Source: Acidimicrobiales bacterium (GTDB taxonomy: Bacteria > Actinomycetota > Acidimicrobiia > Acidimicrobiales > Aldehydirespiratoraceae). From it: 64,000 bases of DNA. The notes under the pieces are model-generated. The model worked only from the letters and a program-made list of their open reading frames with translations. It made no database searches and was not told the origin of the DNA. The stretch covers positions 156,130 to 220,129 of the forward strand of contig JAVJSI010000011.1 in assembly GCA_040219515.1 (NCBI GenBank), in the 5' to 3' direction. The first letter of the stretch is position 1, and every line of letters begins with the position of its first letter. This document shows, one piece after another, positions 32,728 through 41,258 of the stretch. The position numbers were made by a program, and so were the translations under genes.

Positions 32728-34092
32728 ATGCCCGTGTTCGACAACCGACATCACCGCAGTCTGGGACTGCGCAACTGGGTCGTCGTCGTCCTGATCGCCG
32801 GACTCGCCACGGGCGGACTGGCCATGGTCGTCGCGACGTCGCCGAACGCCCCCGACCGGGCCGGGGCGAGCAGTGCGGTGAGCGAGGGTGGCGTCGCTGA
32901 GGACGCCGTGGCCGCCGTCGCGGTGTTGGTCCCCGACGACCGCCTCGATCCTCGCATCGCCGGTCTCGAGCTGCGCGGTGCCGCGTGGGATCGTGCCGTT
33001 GCCCGGCTCGACGCGGCGCTCTTCGCCCAGGCCGAGAACGACCGGAACCTCGCCAGCGCGACCCGGCGGATGGACACGCTGACCTCCGAGTCCGCCGACG
33101 TGGCGGTCAGTCTGCGCGCGGTCACCGAGGAGACCGAAGGTCTCGCCACACGGCTGGCCGATGTCGAGGCCGTCCTCGCGGCGCGGGCGCTCGACCGCTA
33201 CGTGAACTTCGGCTCGGATCCGCTGCTCGGACTCGACGACCCCGCCGACGCCACCGAGCTGGCCCGAAGCGAGGCCCTCGGCGAGCGCGTCGACGAGGTG
33301 CAGTTCTCCACCCGCGAAGAGATCCTGGAACGTCAGCGCAACGCCGATCAGGAACAGCGTCACCTGCTCGGTCGGTCGGTCGAGCTCACTGCGGAGATCG
33401 GTTCGACCCGGTCCGTGATCGAGGAGCGACTGGCCTCGGTGGATGCGCTCGAACGAGAGGTCGTCGCCGCGACCGAAGCGGTCCGCTCCGCTCGCTGGTC
33501 TGCCACCCTCCCCGGCACCGACCTCTCGGTGGTGGCCCTCGATGCCTATCTGAACGCCGAGGACCTGCTGGCCCAGGACTTCAGCACCTGTGACCTCGAA
33601 TGGTGGATGATCGCGGGCGTCGCGCGAATCGAGAGTTGGCACGGGCGCTACGGGGGTCGCAGCCTGCGCGCCGACGGGCGCGCGGATCGGCCGATCATCG
33701 GCATCGCGCTCGACGGCGGACCGGGCGTCCTGGCGATCGTCGACACCGACGGCGGCGAGTACGACGGCGACGTCGAATGGGACCGGGCCGTCGGTCCGCT
33801 CCAGTTCATCCCCGAGACGTGGAGCCGGCGTGGCCGCGACGGCAACGGCGACGGCTGGGCCGATCCGCAGAACCTCTACGACGCCGCGTACAGCGCGGGC
33901 CGCTACCTGTGTGCTCTCGGGGGCGACCTGTCGGCGCGCTCGGCTCTTCGGTCCGCCTACTTCGGCTACAACAACTCGACTGCGTACGTGAACGACGTGA
34001 TCGGTCATGCCGACGACTACGCCGACTTCCGCCTCCCCGACATGCCCGCGACGCCCGAGCCTGTGGCTGAATCTGTGGAGAACCCCGAGTGA
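32728..34092 (+). CDS. Exported lytic transglycosylase with coiled-coil region
   Basis: A 454-residue peptidoglycan-cleaving protein. There is an N-terminal transmembrane signal anchor (about 17-38), a long coiled-coil region (about 75-260, rich in Glu, Arg, Ala and Leu), then a lytic murein transglycosylase domain: catalytic Glu302 in VARIESWHGRYGG, GPLQFIPETW at about 356, and the YFGYNNSTAYVNDV end. The coiled coil resembles the regulatory helices of NlpC/P60-type hydrolases, suggesting autoinhibition. The ATG follows CTGAGGTGGC. A TAGAGT at 32671-32676 could be its -10; I found no ydaO-type riboswitch in the 95-base gap. Confidence 0.88.
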   Translation: MPVFDNRHHRSLGLRNWVVVVLIAGLATGGLAMVVATSPNAPDRAGASSAVSEGGVAEDAVAAVAVLVPDDRLDPRIAGLELRGAAWDRAVARLDAALFAQAENDRNLASATRRMDTLTSESADVAVSLRAVTEETEGLATRLADVEAVLAARALDRYVNFGSDPLLGLDDPADATELARSEALGERVDEVQFSTREEILERQRNADQEQRHLLGRSVELTAEIGSTRSVIEERLASVDALEREVVAATEAVRSARWSATLPGTDLSVVALDAYLNAEDLLAQDFSTCDLEWWMIAGVARIESWHGRYGGRSLRADGRADRPIIGIALDGGPGVLAIVDTDGGEYDGDVEWDRAVGPLQFIPETWSRRGRDGNGDGWADPQNLYDAAYSAGRYLCALGGDLSARSALRSAYFGYNNSTAYVNDVIGHADDYADFRLPDMPATPEPVAESVENPE

Positions 34093-34147
34093 ACTGGGGA
34101 CCGACGGTGGGTATCGCGCCCCCGGTTGGGGATTTCGTCGCAGCCCC

Positions 34148-34176
34148 TTGACCCGCCGGGGGTCGGGTCGCAGGAT
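34148..34176 (+). promoter_or_regulatory. Promoter of the candidate large RNA
   Basis: TTGACC (34148-34153) and CAGGAT (34171-34176) are separated by 17 bases, the best -35/-10 pair in the window. The predicted start is near 34183, where the structured region begins. Confidence 0.55.
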
Positions 34177-34181
34177 GCATC

Positions 34182-34194
34182 TTGTCGACGCAGG
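34182..34194 (+). repeat. Direct repeat copy 1 (TTGTCGACGCAGG)
   Basis: A 13-bp sequence repeated exactly at 34779-34791, so the two copies bracket the candidate RNA. Each copy runs straight into a hairpin. Confidence 0.7.
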
Positions 34195-34790
34195 AACGAG
34201 CGTTCCGGGATTGCCGAGACGGACTCGAGGGGCGCAAGCCCCGAGAGCACCGGACGGGTTCCTCGGAGCGGGAGTGAGCGCAGCGACACGGCAAGATCAG
34301 GCCGGGACCCGCAAGGGAACCGGCGGATCGACCGGAGGCACGGAGGTGCCCGAACGGAGCAGTCGAGAGGGTTCCCGACGGGGGCCGCTCGGAGGCGAAG
34401 GACGGGTCACCACCAGCCGGAGGGTCCGCCACTGTCAGGTGCACACCGCGGGGTGTGCGGCCGGGAGGGGGAATACACCCGACGGAGGGCACGTGTCAGG
34501 GTCGCATCGAAACGCAGTCGCTCCGACGGGGGCGGCAACGGGTCGAAGCGGGCCGGTACCGCCGGGTACCGATGGTCGATGCAGGCAAACGGAACCGAGA
34601 CGATCGGGACCGGGAGTCAGGACAGGCCCCGCAAAGGCCGGTCCCATATGGTCAGGACGTTCCGACGGGGCGGCCGGCCAGGTGAAGGAGCCGTTTCGAG
34701 GCCCCGAGGAGTTGACCGGTGAGAGCCGGGAGGCTACTCGGGGTCTTGTCCCTTTTTGTCACGTCGTCGGCGCAGGAGTTGTCGACGCAG
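34183..34790 (+). ncRNA. Candidate large structured non-coding RNA (about 575-610 nt)
   Basis: This stretch has no gene with codon bias, ribosome site or recognisable protein; its open frames are Arg/Gly/Pro-rich products of GC content. It is rich in purines on the plus strand and full of hairpins: GGAAC/GTTCC (34193-34206); CTC-GA-GGGGC with a GCAA tetraloop (34224-34245); GGTTCC/GGAACC (34257-34262 with 34316-34321) enclosing CCC-GCAA-GGG; GGCAC/GTGCC (34337-34350); GCACACC/GGTGTGC (34441-34458); GGTACC/GGTACC (34555-34570); CCCCGAG/CTCGGGG (34702-34708 with 34737-34743) enclosing CCGG/CCGG. GNRA loops on this strand fix the orientation. A promoter precedes it and TTTTT (34753-34757) ends it. 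It matches no RNA family I can recall. Confidence 0.6.
34753..34757 (+). terminator. T-run at the 3' end of the candidate RNA
   Basis: TTTTT follows the CCCCGAG/CTCGGGG stem after a short GGG/CCC hairpin (34741-34752). It is a plausible but weak intrinsic terminator. Confidence 0.4.
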
Positions 34791-34791
34791 G
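34779..34791 (+). repeat. Direct repeat copy 2 (TTGTCGACGCAGG)
   Basis: Exact copy of 34182-34194, 597 bases downstream, immediately before the 10-bp stem terminator. Confidence 0.7.
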
Positions 34792-34829
34792 GAGTTCGGC
34801 GGAGCCGAACTCCGAGAAACCCGAAGGGC
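34791..34829. terminator. Perfect 10-bp stem-loop between the RNA and the zinc-ribbon gene
   Basis: GGAGTTCGGC (34791-34800), loop GGA, GCCGAACTCC (34804-34813) is a perfect stem. A second small hairpin (AAACCC-GAA-GGGCTT on the plus strand, 34817-34831) adjoins the stop of the minus-strand gene. It probably terminates transcription from both sides. Confidence 0.7.
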
Positions 34830-34830
34830 T

Positions 34831-35013
34831 TCAGTCGTCCTTGAGGGCCACGGCGTTGGGGGTGACATTCATCTTCGGCTCGTACTCCACGGCGTCGGCC
34901 GCTCCCCCGCCGTCGGAGCCCATCGTGGCCCGGAGTTGCCCCCGGCAATCGTCGCAGGGCGCGTAGTAGTCGACGGCGACGGCGGTGCCACAGCGAGGGC
35001 AGGTGATGTCCAT
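34831..35013 (-). CDS. Small zinc-ribbon protein
   Basis: A 60-residue protein beginning MDITCPRCGTAVAVDYYAPCDDCRG: two CxxC knuckles (Cys5, Cys8 and Cys20, Cys23) form a zinc ribbon. An acidic and Ala-rich tail follows. Such proteins are often small helpers of transcription or translation, but none is known for this one. The start is ATG 35011-35013; GACACT six bases upstream is a weak -10. It diverges from the flavoprotein gene. Confidence 0.8.
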   Translation of the reverse strand: MDITCPRCGTAVAVDYYAPCDDCRGQLRATMGSDGGGAADAVEYEPKMNVTPNAVALKDD

Positions 35014-35056
35014 GGGTGCAGTGTCGCGCAGACGATGGGTGATTCGCGGAATCGGG

Positions 35057-35062
35057 TAAGAT
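35057..35062 (+). promoter_or_regulatory. Putative -10 box (TAAGAT) of the envelope flavoprotein gene
   Basis: TAAGAT lies 27 bases before the ATG at 35090; GGGGAGGGAAA gives a ribosome site between them. No clear -35. Confidence 0.45.
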
Positions 35063-35089
35063 CCGCCATCCCGGGGAGGGAAACGTCGC

Positions 35090-36541
35090 ATGGGCGAGTT
35101 CGAGAGCAACGATTCGGCGGCGCGGACCGTGGTCATCGGCGCGGGGCCGGCCGGGCTGACCGCGGCCTACCAGCTGGGCAAGGCGGGGCGCACGGCCACG
35201 GTGCTCGAGGCCACCGACGTCGTCGGTGGCATCTCGCAGACCGCCGAGCGCGACGGATGGCGATTCGACATCGGCGGCCACCGGTTCTTCACCAAGGTGA
35301 AGCCGGTTTCGGAGCTGTGGCACGAGATCCTCCCCGACGAGGACTTCCTGCTGCGGCCCCGCATGAGCCGCATCTACTATCAGGGCAAGTTCTACGACTA
35401 CCCGCTCAAGGCCTTCAACGCCCTCGGCAACCTCGGCATCATCGAAGCGCTGCGGTGTGTGTTGTCCTACGTGTGGGTGCGGATCAACCCGCCCAAGGAC
35501 CAGTCGACGTTCGAGGGCTATGTCGCGGCCAAGTTCGGCTGGCGGCTCTATCGCACGTTCTTCAAGACCTACACCGAGAAGGTGTGGGGCGTACCCGCCG
35601 ATGAGATGGAAGCCGACTGGGCCGCGCAGCGCATCAAGAACCTGAGCCTGTTCAGCGCCATCTGGAACGCGGTCACCCCGAATCGCAATCAGAAGGACAT
35701 CACGAGCCTGATCGAGGAATTCGAATACCCCCGCCACGGTCCCGGCATGATGTGGGAACGGTGCCACGAACTCGTGGTCGGCCAGGGCAGCGCCGTCCAC
35801 TTCGACCAGCCGGTCCAGACGGTCCGCCATCGCGACGGCGCGGCGTTCGAGGTCGTCACCGGCAGCGCAGCCGGCGATGTCGTCCACCCCTGCACCGAGG
35901 TCATCTCGTCGATGCCGATCCCCCGTCTCGTGCAGGCGATGGAGCCCGCGGCCCCCGAAGAGGTCCTCCTGGCCGCGAAATCGCTCGAGTTCCGTGATTT
36001 CCTCACCGTCGCCATCGTCGTTCCCGAGGCCGACGGTTTCCCCGACAACTGGATCTACATCCACGCCCCCGAGGTCGACGTCGGCCGCATCCAGAACTTC
36101 GGTTCCTGGTCGCCCGAGATGATTCCCGATGCCGGCAAGACCTGCCTCGGGCTCGAGTACTTCGTGAACGAGGGCGACCACCTGTGGGTCAAGGACGACG
36201 AGGACCTGATCGCCCAGGCCGAGGCCGAGATGGTCACGCTCGGGCTGTTGGCCCCGGGTCGCGTGGAGAAGGGCTATGTCGTCCGGATGCCCAAGGCGTA
36301 TCCGATGTACGACGCCCAGTACAAGGACAACGTCGACACCCTCCGCGCCTGGTTGGCCGCCAACGTCTCGAACGTGCACCCGGTGGGCCGCAACGGCATG
36401 CATCGCTACAACAACCAGGATCACTCGATGTACACCGCCATGCTCACCGTGGAGAACATCGTGCGGGGCACGACCCACGACGTCTGGGACGTGAATGTCG
36501 AAGCCGAGTACCACGAGGAACTCCGCGGGTCCGACGGATGA
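35090..36541 (+). CDS. FAD-dependent oxidoreductase, UDP-galactopyranose-mutase/PPOX-like
   Basis: A 483-residue flavoprotein. The FAD motif VVIGAGPAGLTAAYQLGKAG is at about 14-33, followed by GGISQTAERDGWRFDIGGHRFF, which is characteristic of the protoporphyrinogen-oxidase-like/UGM group acting on sugar nucleotides or lipids. The end (NGMHRYNNQDHSMYTAMLTVEN) is also typical of that group. It overlaps a family-2 glycosyltransferase gene by four bases, so it most likely makes or modifies an activated sugar for an envelope polysaccharide. Which sugar is not determined. It is not a haem-pathway enzyme, because its neighbours are glycan genes. Confidence 0.85.
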   Translation: MGEFESNDSAARTVVIGAGPAGLTAAYQLGKAGRTATVLEATDVVGGISQTAERDGWRFDIGGHRFFTKVKPVSELWHEILPDEDFLLRPRMSRIYYQGKFYDYPLKAFNALGNLGIIEALRCVLSYVWVRINPPKDQSTFEGYVAAKFGWRLYRTFFKTYTEKVWGVPADEMEADWAAQRIKNLSLFSAIWNAVTPNRNQKDITSLIEEFEYPRHGPGMMWERCHELVVGQGSAVHFDQPVQTVRHRDGAAFEVVTGSAAGDVVHPCTEVISSMPIPRLVQAMEPAAPEEVLLAAKSLEFRDFLTVAIVVPEADGFPDNWIYIHAPEVDVGRIQNFGSWSPEMIPDAGKTCLGLEYFVNEGDHLWVKDDEDLIAQAEAEMVTLGLLAPGRVEKGYVVRMPKAYPMYDAQYKDNVDTLRAWLAANVSNVHPVGRNGMHRYNNQDHSMYTAMLTVENIVRGTTHDVWDVNVEAEYHEELRGSDG

Positions 36542-37257
36542 CATCGGGCTCTGACCGACGCACCATCGTCGTCATCCCTGCCTTCAATGAAGAAGCATCG
36601 CTCCCGGCGGTCCTGCGCCAACTGGCCGACGAGGTTCCCGACCTCGACGTGGTCGTGGTCGACGACGGCTCGGTCGATTCGACGGCCGTGGTGGTGCGCG
36701 AGGCCGGGGTTCCCTGCGTGTCGCTGCCCTTCAATCTCGGAATCGGCGGCGCCTTGCGGGCCGGCTACCGTTTCGCGGCCGATGGCGGCTATGACCGGGC
36801 GGTCCAGTTCGACGCCGACGGGCAGCACCGAGCCGACCAGATCGGTGTGCTGCTGGCGGCGCTCGACGAGGGCGCCGACATGGCCTGCGGTAGCCGTTTC
36901 GCGGCCGGTGGCTACGACGTCGGCCGCGGTCGGGGTTGGGCGATGGGGCTCCTCCGCGTCGGTGTGCGCCTGCTCACGGGTCGTCGCTTCACCGACACCT
37001 CGTCGGGCTTCCGGGCCGTCCAGGGTCCCCTGCTCGAGGTGTTCGCCAGCGAGTATCCCGTCGAGTACATGGATTCCGTCGAGACGTTGGTCAGCGCGTG
37101 CCGGGCCGGCTTCGAGGTGACCGAGGTGCCGACGCTGATGCGCGAGCGTGCCGGCGGGGTGCCGTCGCAGCGTCCGTTCCGGCTGGCGTACCATTACGCA
37201 CGACTGCTCGTGGCCCTGCTCGGGTCGCCACGACGGGCCGTGCCCCGCCATCGCTGA
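36538..37257 (+). CDS. Family 2 glycosyltransferase (polyprenyl-phosphate type)
   Basis: A 239-residue GT-A enzyme without transmembrane helices. The motifs are VVIPAFNEEASLPAVL, VVVVDDGSVDST and FDADGQHRADQI (the DxD metal site), then GSRF and DTSSGFRAV, as in dolichyl-phosphate mannose or polyprenyl-phosphate sugar transferases. It probably loads a sugar onto a polyprenyl phosphate carrier for wall or capsule synthesis. The ATG overlaps the flavoprotein stop (ATGA). Confidence 0.9.
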   Translation: MTSGSDRRTIVVIPAFNEEASLPAVLRQLADEVPDLDVVVVDDGSVDSTAVVVREAGVPCVSLPFNLGIGGALRAGYRFAADGGYDRAVQFDADGQHRADQIGVLLAALDEGADMACGSRFAAGGYDVGRGRGWAMGLLRVGVRLLTGRRFTDTSSGFRAVQGPLLEVFASEYPVEYMDSVETLVSACRAGFEVTEVPTLMRERAGGVPSQRPFRLAYHYARLLVALLGSPRRAVPRHR

Positions 37258-37333
37258 ACATCGGTTCGATTACAGCTTTCTCCAGGGCCTCAAGACCTGG
37301 TGGACATGCGCCGACTGGACTACATCGACGTCA

Positions 37334-37347
37334 CGCGCGCAAGCGCG
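37334..37347 (+). promoter_or_regulatory. GNRA-type hairpin in the leader of the GGDEF-EAL gene
   Basis: CGCGC, loop GCAA, GCGCG forms a 5-bp hairpin with a GNRA tetraloop about 47 bases before the ATG. The 136-base gap 37258-37393 holds no gene; I do not recognise a c-di-GMP riboswitch in it. Confidence 0.4.
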
Positions 37348-37393
37348 CGGCGTGCACCGAGTCGACAGACGTCGTCCGATGGAGGTGAACCAG

Positions 37394-39103
37394 ATGGCCC
37401 GCAAGAAGGAAGTCGAAACGAATCCGCTGCGCATCGAACATCTGGTGGAGACCGAGCACAAGGCCGGTGTCGATCTCGCATGGATCGTCGTGTTCGGCAC
37501 CATCCTGTGTGTGCTCGCCATCGCGTTCGCCGTACCCGACGCGGTGCTCGACCGCGTGGCCGACACGAGCGGACTCAACGTCAACGGCGTACTGGCGCTC
37601 ACCACCGTCGTTCCCCTCGGGGCGACCGCCTTCGCCTATCGGCGCTACCGCGATGCGGTCGGGGCACAACGAGAACTGACCCACCTCTCGCTGCACGATG
37701 CCCTGACCGGCCTGCCCAACCGCCGCCACCTCCGCGAAGTGCTGCCCGAGGCCTTTCGGCACGCACGCCGGTTCCACACTCGTGCCGCGGTGCTGTTCGT
37801 CGACCTCGACGGCTTCAAGTCGGTCAACGACACCTACGGACACGAGGTCGGCGACCGGTTGATGGTCGCGGTCGGTGAGCGTCTCTCCCGCTCGATCGGG
37901 CCCGACCGTTGGGTCGCCCGGTACGCCGGCGACGAGTTCGTGATCATCGACCCGGCGCCGACCACACTCGACCACGCCGCTCGGTTCGCCCGTGAGCTGA
38001 TCGGCGTGATCGAGACGCCGTTCGAGCTCGGAGCCGACCGGATCGGTATCTCGGCGAGCATCGGCATCGCCTACGGCGACACGGCCGACGACCCCGACGA
38101 GGTCCTTCGCGACGCCGACACGGCGATGTACGACGCCAAGCACAGCGAGAACCGCACGGCGGTCTTCTCGGAGGCGATGCGAGCCCGGTTGACGCCCGCC
38201 ACCGCCGAGCGGCGCCTGCAGGGGGCACTCGACGACGGTGAGTTCCGACTCTTGTACCAGCCGATCGTGGCGCTGCGTAGCGGCCGGATCGTCGGTTGCG
38301 AGGGCCTGTTGCGTTGGGACGATCCGAAACGAGGGATGATCCCTCCCGGCGACTTTCTCTCCTCGCTCGAGGAGACCGGCCTGATCCTGCCGGTCGGCCG
38401 CTGGGTGTTGGAGGAAGCGTGCCGTCAGGCGGCGGTGTGGGCCGGCCAGACCCCGCCCGGCCAGACACCCCTGCGCGTGACCATCAACGTGTCACCCCGC
38501 CAGCTCGGCCAGGCCGACTTCGCCGACGACCTGCGCAGCGCGTTGGAGTCGAGCGGCGTCGACCCGTCGCTCATCTATCTCGAGCTGACCGAAGCGTCGT
38601 TGATCGCCGACCCGCGAGCGGCGTGGACGGCGCTCACCGCAGCCCGCGAGCTGGGCGTCGGCATGGCGCTCGACGATTTCGGCACCGGCTACTCGTCGCT
38701 GACGCATCTCCGCAACTTCGACTTCGAGCTTCTCAAGCTCGACAGCAGCTACGTCAGTGGTCTGGGCGAGCGGCCGATCGACGAAGCGATCGTGCGCCAC
38801 GTCGCCTCGCTGGCCCGGGGCCTCGGTATCGCCACCGTGGCCGAGGGTGTGCGAGACGCCGGCCAGGTGGACCGGTTGCTCGACATCGGATGCGAGCTCG
38901 GCCAGGGTTTCTTCTTCTCGGAGCCGCAGCCACCGACGATCATCGACAGCCTGTTGTCACGCCAGTTCGGCAGTGCCGAGGCGGGCGGGACGGCACCCGC
39001 CGCTCCCCCGTCGAAGCCGACCACCGTCGAGGTCGCCGCGGCGGCGTCGGCCCCCGTCGTGCTCCCCAAGCTACGCAGCACGGCGCCGGTCACTCCGGCC
39101 TGA
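37394..39103 (+). CDS. Membrane GGDEF-EAL protein (c-di-GMP turnover)
   Basis: A 569-residue protein: two N-terminal transmembrane helices (about 29-48 and 58-78), a GGDEF domain (about 95-260) and an EAL domain (about 275-525). The cyclase motif reads AGDEF (residues 178-182), a form compatible with activity. The phosphodiesterase motif reads EGL at 303, with NVS, LELTEAS, DDFGTGYSS (from 427), LKLDSSYV and AEGV all conserved, so hydrolysis of c-di-GMP looks possible. Which activity dominates is unknown. I chose ATG 37394 because GGAGGT precedes it by seven bases; an upstream in-frame extension lacks such a site. Confidence 0.92.
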   Translation: MARKKEVETNPLRIEHLVETEHKAGVDLAWIVVFGTILCVLAIAFAVPDAVLDRVADTSGLNVNGVLALTTVVPLGATAFAYRRYRDAVGAQRELTHLSLHDALTGLPNRRHLREVLPEAFRHARRFHTRAAVLFVDLDGFKSVNDTYGHEVGDRLMVAVGERLSRSIGPDRWVARYAGDEFVIIDPAPTTLDHAARFARELIGVIETPFELGADRIGISASIGIAYGDTADDPDEVLRDADTAMYDAKHSENRTAVFSEAMRARLTPATAERRLQGALDDGEFRLLYQPIVALRSGRIVGCEGLLRWDDPKRGMIPPGDFLSSLEETGLILPVGRWVLEEACRQAAVWAGQTPPGQTPLRVTINVSPRQLGQADFADDLRSALESSGVDPSLIYLELTEASLIADPRAAWTALTAARELGVGMALDDFGTGYSSLTHLRNFDFELLKLDSSYVSGLGERPIDEAIVRHVASLARGLGIATVAEGVRDAGQVDRLLDIGCELGQGFFFSEPQPPTIIDSLLSRQFGSAEAGGTAPAAPPSKPTTVEVAAAASAPVVLPKLRSTAPVTPA

Positions 39104-39115
39104 GCGGATCCCGAC

Positions 39116-39979
39116 TCAGCCGGCGACGTCGGCGGGCGGGGGTCCGTAGCGGCCGCGTAGATGGTCGCGAATGCCCTTGAGTCGACCGGCCGGCGACCAG
39201 TGAAGGCCTCGTGAGGGTGCGTGGACCACCCCGACCGGGATCTGGACGAGCGCCACCGCGATCCGGAAGAGCTCGTTTCGACGGCCGTAGTGCTCCTTCA
39301 ACATCAGCAGTGTGTTGCGCAGTTGGAGGTAGGCAACCCGCTCGATCGATGCGCTCATGCCCGGATTCCTCACCATCGCGCCGCGGATGACACCGCAACT
39401 CCAGCCGGCCCGGGCGGCCCGGATGGCGATCTCGCTCTCCTCGCAGTAGGCGAAGTAGCGCTCGTCGAAGAGCCCCACCTCCTCCAGGCACGCCCGCCGG
39501 CACATCATGAGCGTGCCGTGGGGATAGTCGGCGGGATCGAAGCCGGCGTCGACGGTCGGCGCCGCATCGATCGTGCCGAGGTAGGGCTGGATGATCGGGC
39601 GCATCCCGTCGCCGACATCGGCGCTCATGAGTCCCACGCTCGGCCGGTCGTCGACCGCGTGGAGCATCTTCTCGAGCGTGTCGGCGTCGGGGAGGGCGTC
39701 GTGGGGGGCGATGGCGACCCACTCCCCGATGCCGTCGCCGAGGAATCGACGGAGACCGACGTTGCCGCCCGGACCGAACCCGAGGTTGGCCCCCGTGAGG
39801 ATGACCTCCGCGTCGCCGACCAGGCTCGGCAACGCGTCCTGGGTCTCGGCGGACGAGCCGTTGTCGACGACCAGCACCCGCGTGGGGACCGACTGGTTGC
39901 GGAAGGCGTCGACGGTGCGCCCCACGGCGTCGGGACGGTCTCGGTGGATCACGACGACCGTGACGGGTGGTGGGGACAT
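39116..39979 (-). CDS. Family 2 glycosyltransferase (rhamnosyltransferase-like)
   Basis: A 287-residue GT-A enzyme. It starts VTVVVIHRDRPDAVGRTVDAF and has RVLVVDNGSSAET, ANLGFGPGGNVGLR and the metal region APHDALPDADTL, then CRRACLEEVGLFDERYFAYCEESEIAIRA, typical of rhamnosyl- or galactofuranosyl-transferases. It lies between the c-di-GMP protein and the GT4/AftD operon, on the opposite strand, so it is likely part of the same envelope glycan system. The sugar is not known. Confidence 0.9.
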   Translation of the reverse strand: MSPPPVTVVVIHRDRPDAVGRTVDAFRNQSVPTRVLVVDNGSSAETQDALPSLVGDAEVILTGANLGFGPGGNVGLRRFLGDGIGEWVAIAPHDALPDADTLEKMLHAVDDRPSVGLMSADVGDGMRPIIQPYLGTIDAAPTVDAGFDPADYPHGTLMMCRRACLEEVGLFDERYFAYCEESEIAIRAARAGWSCGVIRGAMVRNPGMSASIERVAYLQLRNTLLMLKEHYGRRNELFRIAVALVQIPVGVVHAPSRGLHWSPAGRLKGIRDHLRGRYGPPPADVAG

Positions 39980-40026
39980 CGGGGCGAAGTGTGCACCCGG
40001 TCGCGATCGGTCGGCAACCCCGCCGC

Positions 40027-40032
40027 TAACAT
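40027..40032 (+). promoter_or_regulatory. Putative -10 box (TAACAT) of the GT4-AftD operon
   Basis: TAACAT ends six bases before GTG 40039, predicting a leaderless message for the two-gene envelope operon. Confidence 0.5.
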
Positions 40033-40038
40033 GCGCCG

Positions 40039-41244
40039 GTGGAGTCGACCGGCCCTTGCGGCAGTGACAGTGACAATCGGGACCGTGACAACCCGAATCA
40101 TCCCGCCAAGCTCGGCGATCTCGTTGCCGAGTCGGGACTTCGACGCATACACATGCTGGCCTGGCGCGATCTGGCCGACGTCGAGGCCGGGGGCTCCGAA
40201 CTCCATGCGTCGATGGTGGCGTCTCGATGGGCCGACGCCGGGATCGAGGTCACGATGCGCACCTCGTATGCGCAGGGCGCGCCGCCGGAAGCGACCCGTG
40301 ACGGCTATGTCGTCATCCGCCGCGCCGGCCGCTATCTGATCTTCCCGCGGGCCGTCATGGCCGAGATCGCCGGACGACACGGTCGGCGCGACGGTCTCGT
40401 CGAGATCTGGAACGGGGTGCCCTTCTTCTCGCCGCTCTGGGCGCGCGGCCCGCGGGTCACCTGGTTGCACCACGTCCACGAGGACATGTGGCCGCTCGTC
40501 CTTCCGCCGAGTCTCGCCCGGGCCGGTCAGCTTCTCGAGCGCCGCATCGCGCCGCCGTTCTACCGGCGCACCCCCGTCATCACGCTCAGCGACTCGTCGA
40601 AGCAGCACCTGCTGTCCCGGCTGCGGCTGCCGGAGCACAACGTCCACGTGGTGCCTCCCGGCATCGACGGCCGCTTCACCCCCGGCTCGGCGAAGAGCCC
40701 GGAACCGACCGTGCTCGCGGTGGGACGACTGATGCCCTCGAAGGCGTTCGGGTCGCTCATCTCCGCGGTCGACGAGGTCCGCCGCCAGGTGCCCGCCCGG
40801 CTCGTGATCGTCGGCGAGGGCTACGAGCGCGACGACCTCGAACGCCAGATCGCCGTTCTCGGGGCCGAGGAATGGTGCACGCTCGCCGGCCGGGTCGACG
40901 ACGACGAGCTCGTCGATCACTATCGCCGGGCGTGGGTCGTGGCCAGCGCCTCGCGCAGCGAGGGCTGGGGTATGACGCTGACCGAGGCGGCGGCCTGCGC
41001 CACGCCGGCTGTGGCGACCCGGATTCCCGGTCATCTCGATGCCGTACGCGACGGGGTCGGTGGCCTGCTCGTCGACACCGACGACGAACTGGCGGCCGCC
41101 CTCACGAAGGTGCTGCGCGACGACGATCTCCGGGCGCGGCTCAGCGACGGCGCCCTCCGCACGGCCGCCGCGCTCACGTGGGATCGCACGGCCTACGAGA
41201 CCCTTTCAGTGCTCGCCGGCACCACCGATCGTCGCGCCGGCTGA
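40039..41244 (+). CDS. Family 4 glycosyltransferase
   Basis: A 401-residue GT-B enzyme. The N-terminal domain has AWRDLADVEAGGSELHA, a common GT4 opening. The C-terminal donor-binding domain carries VLAVGRLMPSKAF, LVIVGEGYERDDLE and the EX7E-like SRSEGWGMTLTEAAACATP. The first 25 residues are low-complexity and Asn/Asp-rich; the GTG start is set by the TAACAT box. It precedes the AftD-like gene by 14 bases, so it should act in the same envelope glycan pathway. Confidence 0.92.
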   Translation: MESTGPCGSDSDNRDRDNPNHPAKLGDLVAESGLRRIHMLAWRDLADVEAGGSELHASMVASRWADAGIEVTMRTSYAQGAPPEATRDGYVVIRRAGRYLIFPRAVMAEIAGRHGRRDGLVEIWNGVPFFSPLWARGPRVTWLHHVHEDMWPLVLPPSLARAGQLLERRIAPPFYRRTPVITLSDSSKQHLLSRLRLPEHNVHVVPPGIDGRFTPGSAKSPEPTVLAVGRLMPSKAFGSLISAVDEVRRQVPARLVIVGEGYERDDLERQIAVLGAEEWCTLAGRVDDDELVDHYRRAWVVASASRSEGWGMTLTEAAACATPAVATRIPGHLDAVRDGVGGLLVDTDDELAAALTKVLRDDDLRARLSDGALRTAAALTWDRTAYETLSVLAGTTDRRAG

Positions 41245-41258
41245 GCCGGGACTGCCGG

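Noticed and set aside
34183..34790. RNase P RNA, tmRNA, group I or group II intron
   Set aside because: I looked for the RNase P core sequence, a tmRNA tag frame with tRNA-like ends, and intron boundary and domain V motifs and found none.
34007..34966. 319-residue open frame over the candidate RNA
   Set aside because: It has no ribosome site, begins inside the transglycosylase gene in another frame, and is made of Arg/Gly/Ser/Pro; three overlapping frames are equally open, which is typical of stop-poor non-coding GC-rich DNA.
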